Origin: Elusimicrobiota bacterium
GTDB taxonomy: Bacteria > Elusimicrobiota > Endomicrobiia > Endomicrobiales > Endomicrobiaceae
DNA: 6,163 bases
Assembly (NCBI GenBank): GCA_031282945.1
Contig: JAITCX010000143.1
Coordinates: forward strand, 1-6,163
Direction of reading: 5' to 3'
The translations under genes were made by a program, and so were the position numbers. Of this stretch, positions 1 to 5,882 are shown piece after piece (the stretch's first letter is position 1; the number at the start of each line of letters is the position of its first letter). The notes beneath the pieces are model-generated. The model worked only from the letters and a program-made list of their open reading frames with translations, was not told where the DNA came from and searched no databases.

Positions 1-345
1 ATTGCAAATGCCGCCGTAATTTATAATCCGACAATAAGCTTTTATAAAGACGGCAAATATTCGGCAACGCTTACAATGCAAAGAGCTGAAATAAATTTAG
101 ACAATTATAATGTTATCGGATTTGGAAATTGCGTGGTTAAAACTGCCGACGGCCAAGTTCTTAAAACAACAGACATTCACTATGATTCTAAAAATAATAA
201 AGTGTATTCAAACAAAGGCGTGCAAATACAAAGAGCAAGCGAATTTCTGGAGGGCGCATCATTTGAAGCCGACACAAGTCTTAAAAACATTGTCATTTAC
301 AAACAAAGCATCGTTATTAATGATGCTGGCAATAATTCTATTTAG
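1..345 (+). CDS. lptC: LptC-family LPS export protein, C-terminal part (5' end outside window)
   Basis: The reading frame is open from base 1 and ends at TAG 343-345, giving the last 114 residues. The first ATG inside (76) is internal, not the start. LptC is a single-span inner-membrane protein whose periplasmic beta-jellyroll passes LPS from LptB2FG to LptA. The visible part has the alternating beta-strand style of the LptC/OstA fold: 'FGNCVVKTADGQVLKTTDIH' (about residues 41-60), then 'YDSKNNKVYSNKGVQI' and 'FLEGASFEADTSLKNIVIY'. These match the usual LptC C-terminal pattern of a modified-Asp/Tyr turn, 'V.I.R', 'G..F.AD' and a last strand. The N-terminal membrane anchor is not in the window. 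The downstream lptA and lptB genes support the call strongly. The 3' end overlaps the lptA start. A generic LptA/OstA-like protein is the main alternative. Confidence 0.85.
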   Translation: MANAAVIYNPTISFYKDGKYSATLTMQRAEINLDNYNVIGFGNCVVKTADGQVLKTTDIHYDSKNNKVYSNKGVQIQRASEFLEGASFEADTSLKNIVIYKQSIVINDAGNNSI

Positions 346-787
346 CTTTTTTTCACAGAATGCTTTTTGTCAAAATCAAGAGCCAAAAAGAACTGTCACA
401 ATTACAGGCGATCAAATGGTTGTAGCCGATCAAGGCGAGGTTGTAATCTCAAGAGGAAATTCGCAAGCTGTTGACAATCAAAAAAATATGGTGCAAGCTC
501 AAGAGATGATTTATGATAAAAAGAAAGGACAAGTTTCAGCTTTTGGTAACGTAGTGGTTATTACAACTTCAGGCACAATAAAATCTGATAATGCCGTTTT
601 TGATTCAACCTTAAATACAGTTGTGATGAAAACGGATAAAAAAAGACCTTCAGCTTATTTAATTTATGATAGGCAAAAAGGCAATTATACTGCAGATACA
701 ATGACTTTTTTTAATTATCAATATAAAATAATTTTAATGCAGGGAAATGTCAGGGCTAAAATTTTTGTAGAACAACAGGATAAATAA
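320..787 (+). CDS. lptA: LptA/OstA-family periplasmic LPS transport protein
   Basis: LptA bridges the periplasm, carrying LPS from LptC to the outer-membrane LptDE translocon. From ATG 320 the product is 155 residues. It opens with a hydrophobic signal segment 'MMLAIILFSFFSQNAFC', with likely signal peptidase I cleavage after Cys17 (A-F-C|Q). OstA-type beta strands follow: 'TVTITGDQMVVADQGEVVIS' (25-44), then 'QEMIYDKKKGQVSAFGNVVV' (61-80), and a late 'LMQGNVRAKIFV' (139-150). The frame stays open upstream to an ATG at 110, but that part is the shadow of lptC. The start is uncertain. ATG 320 has no clear Shine-Dalgarno and leaves the signal peptide without a positive n-region. TTG 290 would add 'SFTNKASLL', including a lysine. 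Either start overlaps lptC (by 26 or 56 nt), which suggests translational coupling. lptB starts directly after the stop codon. Confidence 0.85.
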   Translation: MMLAIILFSFFSQNAFCQNQEPKRTVTITGDQMVVADQGEVVISRGNSQAVDNQKNMVQAQEMIYDKKKGQVSAFGNVVVITTSGTIKSDNAVFDSTLNTVVMKTDKKRPSAYLIYDRQKGNYTADTMTFFNYQYKIILMQGNVRAKIFVEQQDK

Positions 788-1528
788 ATGAACGATAAAA
801 ATAAGAAAATGGTTTTGCGCTCCGAAAATTTATATAAAAAATATAAAGATAGAATGGTTGTAAACGGCGTTAGCATTCATGTAAAACAAGGCGAGGTGGT
901 TGGGCTTTTGGGTCCTAACGGCGCAGGCAAAACAACAAATTTTTATATGACTGTGGGGCTGGTGGCTCCATATGCGGGCAAAGTTTTTTTAGACGATACG
1001 GAAATAACAAAATGGGCGATGTATCAAAGAGCTAGAGCCGGCATTGGATATCTGCCTCAGGAAACTTCAATTTTTAGAGGCTTAACTGTTGAAAATAATT
1101 TGCGGGCAATCGCCCAGCTTTTGCCAATTACAAAACAAGAACAAAAAGAAAAAACTCAGCATTTGCTTGAGGATTTCGGTTTAATAAAATTGCGTTTTCA
1201 AAAAAGCACAACTCTATCAGGCGGCGAAAAGCGGCGTCTTGAAATAGCGCGTTCTTTAATGAACGATCCAAAATTTTTGCTTTTGGATGAACCTTTTGTG
1301 GGAATAGATCCGATAACGGTAGACGATATTCAAAAAATTATTAAGCGGCTTAAAAATAGAGGGCTTGGAATTTTGATAACCGATCATAATGTGAGAGAAA
1401 CGCTTGAAATTATAGACAGAGCTTATATAATTTACGAGGGGAAGGTTTTACTTGAAGGCGGAGCTAAAGAATTATTAAATAGTCCGCAGGCAAGAGAAGT
1501 TTATTTGGGAAAAGATTTCGAAATGTAA
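788..1528 (+). CDS. lptB: LPS export ABC transporter ATP-binding protein LptB
   Basis: This is the cytoplasmic ATPase of the LptB2FGC complex, which powers extraction of LPS from the inner membrane. At 246 residues it is the usual LptB length. All ABC motifs are present: Walker A GPNGAGKT (42-49), Q-loop Gln91, signature LSGGE (143-147), Walker B FLLLDE (163-168) and the switch His200 in 'ITDHNVRET'. The Q-loop region 'GYLPQETSIFRGLTVENNL' is characteristic of LptB rather than of amino-acid or sugar importers, and so is the 'PFVGIDP' stretch after Walker B. The ATG follows the lptA TAA with no gap, and an AGGA at 777-780 gives a 7-nt spacer, so the start is well supported. LptF and LptG, the membrane partners, are not in the window. 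Confidence 0.97.
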   Translation: MNDKNKKMVLRSENLYKKYKDRMVVNGVSIHVKQGEVVGLLGPNGAGKTTNFYMTVGLVAPYAGKVFLDDTEITKWAMYQRARAGIGYLPQETSIFRGLTVENNLRAIAQLLPITKQEQKEKTQHLLEDFGLIKLRFQKSTTLSGGEKRRLEIARSLMNDPKFLLLDEPFVGIDPITVDDIQKIIKRLKNRGLGILITDHNVRETLEIIDRAYIIYEGKVLLEGGAKELLNSPQAREVYLGKDFEM

Positions 1529-1570
1529 ATATTTTTGCCTCGTTAAATTTTGTATGGCAAATAAATAAAA

Positions 1571-1577
1571 TAAGGAG
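1571..1577 (+). promoter_or_regulatory. Shine-Dalgarno site for the GTG start of hpf
   Basis: TAAGGAG lies 6 nt before a GTG at 1584. It is the evidence for choosing this non-ATG start. The encoded 'MKITITARHLKLTDAI' is the expected N-terminus of the family, so no earlier start is needed. The 55-nt gap before hpf is AT-rich and shows no convincing promoter or terminator. Confidence 0.8.
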
Positions 1578-1583
1578 CAAAAA

Positions 1584-2147
1584 GTGAAAATTACAATTAC
1601 AGCAAGGCATTTAAAATTGACGGATGCCATTGGCGATTATGCCAATAAGAAAATTGCACAGGCGCAAAAATTTGTAGACAGCCAGGAAGAAAATGTAAGA
1701 AGCCACATTATTTTATCGGTTGAAAAAAATAGGCAGATTGCTGAGATAATTTTAAATATCGGCGGCAATTCTTTTATAGCAAAAGAACAATCGGGTGATA
1801 TTTATTCGTCCATAGATCTTGCAATGGATAAAATTGACACGCAATTGAGAAAGTATAAAGAAATTTCTAAAATTCACAGAAATACCAATTTGCGCATTGC
1901 AAAAGAAAAGAAAGCCTTAGCTGCCGATGTATTTTCTTATGATATTATGGAAGATACTTCTGGCAAAGTTTCTGAGGTAAAACGTTTTGCATTGAAAACT
2001 CCTGTTACCATAAATGCCGCAATAGAGGATATGGAGGCTCTGCATTATACCGTTTATATGTTTTTAAATGCAGACACCAATAGAATAAATGTTTTGTATC
2101 GCAAGGAAAGCGGGGCATCTTTGGTTTTACTCGAGCCTGAGTTTTAA
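1584..2147 (+). CDS. hpf: Long-form ribosome hibernation promoting factor (HPF/RaiA family)
   Basis: HPF binds the decoding centre of idle 30S subunits. Its long form also pairs two 70S ribosomes into inactive 100S dimers through a C-terminal domain. The 187-residue length and two-part layout identify the long form. Residues 1 to about 105 are the S30AE ribosome-binding domain (beta-alpha-beta start 'MKITITARHLKLTDAIGDYA', then 'AMDKIDTQLRKYKE' at 80-93). A linker rich in Lys, Ala and Asp follows. Residues about 131-187 are the dimerisation domain ('VKRFALKTPVTINAAIEDME', then 'INVLYRKESGASLVLLEPEF'). Enteric bacteria carry the short HPF in their lpt-rpoN-ptsN locus, whereas long HPF is typical of most other phyla. 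The start is a GTG with a strong upstream AAGGAG. ptsN follows after 42 nt. Confidence 0.95.
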   Translation: MKITITARHLKLTDAIGDYANKKIAQAQKFVDSQEENVRSHIILSVEKNRQIAEIILNIGGNSFIAKEQSGDIYSSIDLAMDKIDTQLRKYKEISKIHRNTNLRIAKEKKALAADVFSYDIMEDTSGKVSEVKRFALKTPVTINAAIEDMEALHYTVYMFLNADTNRINVLYRKESGASLVLLEPEF

Positions 2148-2189
2148 TGTTTTATAAAAATTGAAGTTAATTATGGAGGAAAAAAGCAA

Positions 2190-2648
2190 ATGAAAATTAT
2201 GGATTTTTTAAGCCCCCAAGCTGTGATTATTGATTTAAAAGCCACTGATAAAAAAAGCGCGATTATAGAATTAGTGGAAAAACTAAAGGAAACAAAGGGC
2301 GTTGAGAAAACGGATGAAATCATTGACGTGGTTTTGGAAAGAGAAAAATTGGGGTCTACTGGAATAGGGCAGGGCGTTGCAATTCCCCATGGAAAAACAG
2401 ATGTAATTTCAGAGCAGGCCGGCGTGCTTGGCATTTCTAAAAAAGGCATAGAGTTTAATTCTTTAGATGGAGAAGCCGTCAATATTATTTTTCTATTGGT
2501 GGGACCTGTGGAAGTTGCGGGACAGCATTTGAAAGCTCTCTCTAGGATTTCTCGTCTGTTTAAAGATAAATTTTTAAGACAAGCTATAAAAAATGCAAAA
2601 GATGCGCAGGAAGTTATAAAGATAATTCAGATGGAGGATGTTTATTGA
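2190..2648 (+). CDS. ptsN: Nitrogen-PTS EIIA protein (PtsN, fructose/mannitol EIIA family)
   Basis: This 152-residue stand-alone EIIA domain takes a phosphoryl group from an HPr/NPr protein. In known PtsN proteins it then regulates other proteins (potassium transport, nitrogen and envelope stress responses) instead of importing sugar. The motif 'REKLGSTGIGQGVAIPHGKT' (51-70) contains the phospho-accepting His67 and is the family hallmark. The later segment 'IIFLLVGP...GQHLKALSRISRLF' matches the second half of the EIIA fold. There is no attached EIIB/EIIC domain and no permease nearby, which supports a regulatory role. GGAGGA at 2175-2180 gives a 9-nt spacer to the ATG. The stop codon overlaps the hprK start. 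The HPr/NPr and EI partners are not in the window. Confidence 0.93.
   Translation: MKIMDFLSPQAVIIDLKATDKKSAIIELVEKLKETKGVEKTDEIIDVVLEREKLGSTGIGQGVAIPHGKTDVISEQAGVLGISKKGIEFNSLDGEAVNIIFLLVGPVEVAGQHLKALSRISRLFKDKFLRQAIKNAKDAQEVIKIIQMEDVY
2633..2638 (+). promoter_or_regulatory. Shine-Dalgarno site for hprK inside the end of ptsN
   Basis: GGAGGA lies within the last codons of ptsN. It stands 9 nt before ATG 2648 and 6 nt before the in-frame TTG 2645. Both starts are compatible with it. ATG 2648 is preferred because it is a better codon and forms a TGATG stop/start junction with ptsN. The difference is one residue. Confidence 0.6.
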
Positions 2649-3598
2649 TGCAAGAGTTTTTGAGAGTGAGGGATTTTTTTTCTAGCAAGGAAAAAGATTT
2701 AAAACTTGAGTTAATAGCAGGTAAAGGGGGATTAGACCGCAAGATAACTGTTTCGGATATCTCAAGGCCGGGTCTAGCTTTTACAGGTTATTTCATGCAT
2801 TTTCCATACGAGCGGACGCAGGTTATCGGCAAAAGCGAATTTGCATATTTAGAATCTTTGCCGCCGCAAAAACAGGCGGAACTCTTAAATAAAATTTTTT
2901 CGCATGAAAATGCTGTCTGCTGCATTTTAACTTCTGGACTCGGTCCAACTCCAACGCTTATTGAAACTTTTGATAAATTAAACGTTCCTCTCTTCATGAC
3001 TTCCTCAGCTTCCTCAGCTTTAATTGCAGAACTCATTTATTATTTAGACGCAAAACTCGCTCCCAATATTAAACTGCACGGCGTTTTAGTGAGCGTATAT
3101 GGTTTGGGCGTTTTTATTATCGGCAAGTCTGGGATAGGCAAATCGGAGTGCGCGCTTGAACTTGTAAAAAGAGGCCATATGCTCATTGCAGACGATATCG
3201 TGCACATTACAAAACATTCAGGCCACTCTCTTTTTGGGCAGGGTTTATCTGTGGCGAAACATTTAATAGAAGTGCGCGGGGTTGGAATAATAGATATAAG
3301 AAGCGTTTTCGGCATTGGCAATACTTTAGACGAAATTAAGCTGGGTTTGGTTTTAGAGCTTAAAGAATGGGATGAGGTGAAAAAGCCGGAACGCGTCGGC
3401 ATAGAGGAACAATTTAGAGAGATTTTAGATGTAAATATTCCAAGCGTTGTTTTGCCTGTGGGACCTGGGCGTAACTTAGCTGTGCTTGTTGAGACGGCAT
3501 GTTTAAATCAACGTTTAAAAAATAAAGGATTTTTTGTCGCTAGAGAATTTGGCAAGCGCATTAGCCAAGCGATAGAGGATAAAAAAAATGCCCATTAG
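2648..3598 (+). CDS. hprK: HPr(Ser) kinase/phosphorylase
   Basis: HprK phosphorylates HPr on a serine using ATP or pyrophosphate, and also removes that phosphate, so it couples the PTS to metabolic state. At 316 residues it is the standard two-domain length. Residues 1 to about 130 form the N-terminal domain. The catalytic C-terminal domain then carries 'LHGVLVSVYG' (143-152, with catalytic-type His144), a P-loop GKSGIGKS (159-166), the HprK signature 'LIEVRGVGIIDIRSVFG' (206-222) and the late 'GPGRNLAVLVETACLNQRLK' (272-291). The P-loop has Lys160 where Asp or Glu is common in the family. Full-length HprK with both domains differs from the short alphaproteobacterial type. The gene overlaps ptsN by one base and rapZ by 11 nt. 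No HPr gene lies in the window. Confidence 0.96.
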   Translation: MQEFLRVRDFFSSKEKDLKLELIAGKGGLDRKITVSDISRPGLAFTGYFMHFPYERTQVIGKSEFAYLESLPPQKQAELLNKIFSHENAVCCILTSGLGPTPTLIETFDKLNVPLFMTSSASSALIAELIYYLDAKLAPNIKLHGVLVSVYGLGVFIIGKSGIGKSECALELVKRGHMLIADDIVHITKHSGHSLFGQGLSVAKHLIEVRGVGIIDIRSVFGIGNTLDEIKLGLVLELKEWDEVKKPERVGIEEQFREILDVNIPSVVLPVGPGRNLAVLVETACLNQRLKNKGFFVAREFGKRISQAIEDKKNAH

Positions 3599-4442
3599 TT
3601 TTTATATTGTCTCTGGGATGTCTGGCGCTGGAAAAAGCCAAGCGTTAAAAATTTTTGAGGACTTAGGTTTTGTTTGTATAGACAATATGCCCGTTAGTAT
3701 GATGGATGATTTTGCAAATGTCTGTCTCAAAAATCCCAATCAATATAAAAATGTCGCCATAAGCATAGATTCAAGGGCGGGCAAATCAATAGAAAAGTTT
3801 AAACCGCTCATAGCGTCTTGGCAGAGGAAAAAGATTTGCTGTAAAGTAATGTTTTTAGATTGCAGCGATTCTGTTTTGATAAGGCGATTTTCTGAGACGC
3901 GCCGCCGCCATCCAATCGGCCAAACAATTCATAAAAGCATATTGGCGGAGAGAAAAATTCTCAAAGAAATTTTTGCTTTGGCGGATGAGGTTATTGATAC
4001 CTCAGAGATGACAATGGGGGAGCTGAAAAAATTTATTTTGCATTTTGCCGGTTTAAGCGGGGGCAAAGAACATCTACATATTTCAGTTTTATCTTTTGGA
4101 TATAAATATGGAATTCCGTCTGACGTGGACATAGTTTACGATGTGCGTTTTTTGGTAAATCCAAATTATGTGAAAAAACTGAGAAATAAAACAGGTAGAG
4201 ATATCGGCGTAAAAAAATATATTTTAGCGCAGAAATGTTTTAAGGTTTTTTTTGAGGAGTTTTGCCAGCTCATACAAACAACTTTGCCGGGATATATTGA
4301 CGAAGGTAAAAGTTATTTGACAATTGCCATTGGATGCACGGGCGGGCGGCATCGTTCTGTTTTTACAGCTTGTTGTTTAGCCGATTTTTTGCGGGCGCAA
4401 AAATATAAAGTTACTTTGCATCATAGAGATATAGATAAATGA
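3588..4442 (+). CDS. rapZ: RapZ/YvcJ-family nucleotide-binding protein
   Basis: RapZ-family proteins are P-loop proteins. In enteric bacteria RapZ senses glucosamine-6-phosphate and guides RNase E to the small RNA GlmZ, which controls amino-sugar synthesis. In Firmicutes the homologue YvcJ binds and hydrolyses nucleotides. The product has 284 residues, the usual size. Motifs in order: Walker A GMSGAGKS (10-17), 'GFVCIDNMPV' (27-36), 'LIRRFSETRRRHPI' (97-110), 'DVRFLVNPNYVKKLRNKTG' (185-203) and the C-terminal 'IGCTGGRHRSV' (248-258), the signature of the metabolite/RNA-binding domain. ATG 3588 lies inside the end of hprK, with GAGG at 3575-3578 as a ribosome site. Whether it works on RNA in this organism cannot be seen from the sequence, since the GlmY/GlmZ RNAs are enteric. 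Confidence 0.96.
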   Translation: MPISFYIVSGMSGAGKSQALKIFEDLGFVCIDNMPVSMMDDFANVCLKNPNQYKNVAISIDSRAGKSIEKFKPLIASWQRKKICCKVMFLDCSDSVLIRRFSETRRRHPIGQTIHKSILAERKILKEIFALADEVIDTSEMTMGELKKFILHFAGLSGGKEHLHISVLSFGYKYGIPSDVDIVYDVRFLVNPNYVKKLRNKTGRDIGVKKYILAQKCFKVFFEEFCQLIQTTLPGYIDEGKSYLTIAIGCTGGRHRSVFTACCLADFLRAQKYKVTLHHRDIDK

Positions 4443-5386
4443 AAAAATTAAAAATTGTTGCATTGGGAGGGGGAACGGGTCTTTCAACTTTACTTAGGGG
4501 TTTAAAAAAATATACTGATAATTTAACAGCTTTAGTTAATGTTGCAGACGATGGTGGGAGTTCTGGGAAATTGAGAAGCGAGCTTGGGATTTTGCCGCCG
4601 GGCGATATAAGAAATTGTTTAGTCGCTTTATCTGAGGAAGAGAGTTTGATGTCCAAACTTTTTCAACATCGTTTTCAGACGAGCGGCGTTTTAGACGGGC
4701 ATTCTTTCGGCAATCTTTTTTTGACGGCGATGTCTGCGATAAGCGGAGGGTTTTACAATGCTGTTGCAAATTGCGCGGAAGTTTTAGCAATAAGAGGGCG
4801 GGTTTTGCCGATAACTCTTTCTAGCGTTATTATGGAAGCGGAATTAAAAAGCGGCAGGCAGATTACGGGCGAGAGCAATATTTCAAATGTGTATGAAAAG
4901 ATAAATGAAATAATCTTGTTTCCGCCAAATCCGCCGGCGGCGCCGGAAGTTTTAAAAGTGATAAGGGGCGCGGATATTTTAATTTTTGGACCCGGTTCGC
5001 TTTATACTTCGGTGGTAGTAAACTTTTTAGTTGACGGCGTTGTGAGCGCCATAAAAAAATCGGGAGCTTACAAAATTTACATTGCAAATATAATGACTCA
5101 GCCCGGCGAGACGACAGATTATACGCTTGGCGATCACATAAAAGCATTGGAAAAGCATTCCTACAAAGGCATTTTAGATTGTGTTTTAGTAAATAAATCT
5201 GAGATATCAAAAAAAATTGCAGATAGGTATAAGCGCCATGGCGCCAAGCAAGTTTTAATAGATAAAGTAGATACAAAAGTTGTGAAGGCAAATCTTTTTA
5301 TGGATAAGTTTTACGCTAGGCATGATAGTTCTAAATTAGCCAGAGCAATAATGAATATTATTAGCTCGGCAAAAAACGTTAATTAA
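4439..5386 (+). CDS. yvcK: YvcK/CofD-like UDP-sugar-binding protein (gluconeogenesis factor family)
   Basis: YvcK is a cytoplasmic CofD-fold protein. In Bacillus and mycobacteria it binds UDP-GlcNAc and is needed for normal cell-wall synthesis and growth on gluconeogenic carbon. The 315 residues carry the family signature throughout: 'VALGGGTGLSTLLRGLKKYT' (7-26), 'NVADDGGSSGKLRSELGILP' (34-53) followed by PGDIRN, 'LDGHSFGNLFLTAMSAISGG' (85-104), 'IFGPGSLYTSV' (182-192) and 'ANIMTQPGETTDYTLGDHI' (216-234). The ATG overlaps the rapZ TGA in an ATGA junction, with only a weak AGAGA upstream, so translation probably depends on coupling to rapZ. The rapZ-yvcK pair is the core of the Firmicutes yvcJ-yvcK-whiA cluster, but no whiA follows here. 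This is the last gene before the repeat-rich gap. Confidence 0.96.
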   Translation: MKKLKIVALGGGTGLSTLLRGLKKYTDNLTALVNVADDGGSSGKLRSELGILPPGDIRNCLVALSEEESLMSKLFQHRFQTSGVLDGHSFGNLFLTAMSAISGGFYNAVANCAEVLAIRGRVLPITLSSVIMEAELKSGRQITGESNISNVYEKINEIILFPPNPPAAPEVLKVIRGADILIFGPGSLYTSVVVNFLVDGVVSAIKKSGAYKIYIANIMTQPGETTDYTLGDHIKALEKHSYKGILDCVLVNKSEISKKIADRYKRHGAKQVLIDKVDTKVVKANLFMDKFYARHDSSKLARAIMNIISSAKNVN

Positions 5387-5397
5387 ATCGAGCGTTA

Positions 5398-5416
5398 TTT
5401 CTTTTAGTAAAAGAAA
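5398..5416. repeat. Perfect palindrome, 9-bp arms around G
   Basis: TTTCTTTTA-G-TAAAAGAAA. The arms are fully complementary. The sequence is weak in GC and partly shares bases with the outer 11-bp inverted repeat, so the two folds compete at 5398-5400. Confidence 0.75.
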
Positions 5417-5436
5417 CAAAACTTACAACTTTATTT

Positions 5437-5453
5437 TCTCTTTAGTAAAGAGA
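5437..5453. repeat. Perfect palindrome, 8-bp arms around G
   Basis: TCTCTTTA-G-TAAAGAGA. It has the same design as the palindrome at 5398-5416, with an identical TTTAGTAAA centre, which suggests that the two are diverged copies of one unit. Confidence 0.75.
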
Positions 5454-5481
5454 GATGGAAAAACTAAAGGCTTTTGCAACT

Positions 5482-5509
5482 TGCTTCTCTTTTCTTTAAA
5501 AGAGAAGCA
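5482..5509. repeat. Perfect hairpin, 12-bp stem and CTTT loop
   Basis: TGCTTCTCTTTT-CTTT-AAAAGAGAAGCA. This is the strongest hairpin of the cluster. It is followed by AGAAAAA on the + strand, not a T-run, so it is not a textbook intrinsic terminator by itself. Confidence 0.8.
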
Positions 5510-5512
5510 GAA

Positions 5513-5552
5513 AAATAACGCTCTTTCAACTTTTTTCTTTATTTTTGTTTTT
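5513..5552 (+). terminator. Possible transcription end of the lpt-yvcK operon
   Basis: The right arm of the 11-bp outer stem (5513-5523) is followed by a T-rich stretch to 5552, with runs of 6, 5 and 5 T. A closed outer stem followed by U-rich RNA could terminate transcription. The loop it closes is over 100 nt and itself structured, so this is weaker than a normal hairpin-plus-T-tract terminator. No better candidate lies closer to the yvcK stop codon. Confidence 0.25.
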
Positions 5553-5570
5553 GCGCTCCCTTTTTATTAG

Positions 5571-5735
5571 TAGGGTGTCTTTGGCAACCTCAGCGCCAGT
5601 CCTTGCCGCATCTTTTGCGATATTTATGTGTCAAGAAAATTTGCACGTCCATCTAGGACGCGCTTCATTTTCTTTTCTTTAAATCTCGCAAAATCTGCGG
5701 CAATTACAGGCATTGGGGTTGCCAAAGACACCCTA
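5571..5735. repeat. 165-bp near-complete palindromic element with 19-bp perfect ends (MITE-like)
   Basis: TAGGGTGTCTTTGGCAACC (5571-5589) is repeated inverted and without mismatch at 5717-5735. The arms continue inward to 5626 and 5680. By hand, 47 of 56 positions pair, with TGCCGCA, TTTTGCGA and ATTTA blocks matching. The tip folds as AAGAAAAT (5633-5640) with ATTTTCTT (5667-5674), then CGTCC-ATCTA-GGACG (5646-5660). The outermost bases are TA at both ends, as expected for a Tc1/IS630-type non-autonomous element with a TA target duplication. No transposase is present. It could also be a structured RNA gene or a palindromic repeat family without mobility genes. I do not recognise a named family. 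Confidence 0.7.
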
Positions 5736-5750
5736 TGCGCCACGCGCCCT

Positions 5751-5767
5751 GCGAAAATTTTTTTCGC
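5751..5767. repeat. Short hairpin GCGAAAA/TTTTCGC
   Basis: A 7-bp stem with a TTT loop. Its right half also pairs with 5869-5882 in a longer-range inverted repeat, so two alternative folds share these bases. Confidence 0.5.
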
Positions 5768-5882
5768 CCCCGCGCCGACTCTACTTTTGACGTGACTGAC
5801 AGCAGTCTGTACTGCCACGCCCGCCTGGGTGAGAGGCTTTGCAAGCTTTAGCTTCCAAAGCCTCTCTTGGCGAAAAAAATTT
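5755..5882. repeat. Long-range inverted repeat enclosing a strong hairpin
   Basis: AAATTTTTTTCGCC (5755-5768) and GGCGAAAAAAATTT (5869-5882) are perfect 14-bp inverted repeats, 100 nt apart. Between them lie a small stem GCAGT-CTGT-ACTGC (5802-5815) and the 36-nt hairpin at 5831-5866. The layout, a terminal inverted repeat with inner hairpins, mirrors the block at 5390-5523. Confidence 0.55.
5831..5866. repeat. Strong 36-nt hairpin
   Basis: GAGAGGCTTTG pairs with CAAAGCCTCTC (11 bp). After a single C/C mismatch, AAGC pairs with GCTT around a TTTA loop. It is the most stable-looking short hairpin in the window. No T-run follows on either strand, so it is not a standard terminator. Confidence 0.8.

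Larger units (their letters stand above)
5390..5523. repeat. Inverted-repeat-bounded hairpin cluster (possible cloverleaf or small mobile repeat)
   Basis: GAGCGTTATTT (5390-5400) and AAATAACGCTC (5513-5523) are perfect 11-bp inverted repeats enclosing 112 nt. Between or overlapping them sit three perfect palindromes (5398-5416, 5437-5453 and 5482-5509). As RNA, the outer stem plus the inner hairpins could form a multibranch fold. It begins 4 nt after the yvcK stop, so it may define the 3' end of the operon mRNA. It could equally be an inserted repeat unit. I do not recognise a named family. Confidence 0.6.

Noticed and set aside
110..319. Upstream extension of the lptA frame to ATG 110
   Set aside because: It fully overlaps the lptC frame, the extra residues do not resemble a signal peptide or OstA strands, and it would bury the evident signal segment inside the protein.
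1529..1583. Possible remnant of rpoN between lptB and hpf
   Set aside because: Only 55 AT-rich nt are present, with no sigma-54-like coding remnant. There is nothing to call a pseudogene.
3001..3018. Perfect 9-bp tandem duplication TTCCTCAGC x2 within hprK
   Set aside because: It encodes Ser-Ser-Ala twice in a variable part of the N-terminal domain. The surrounding protein has normal family length, so it looks like ordinary sequence variation.
5831..5866. Intrinsic terminator
   Set aside because: The stem is strong, but no T-run follows it on the + strand (TTGGCG comes next) or on the - strand.
5390..5882. CRISPR array
   Set aside because: The repeats are inverted and degenerate rather than identical direct repeats with unique spacers, and no cas gene is nearby.
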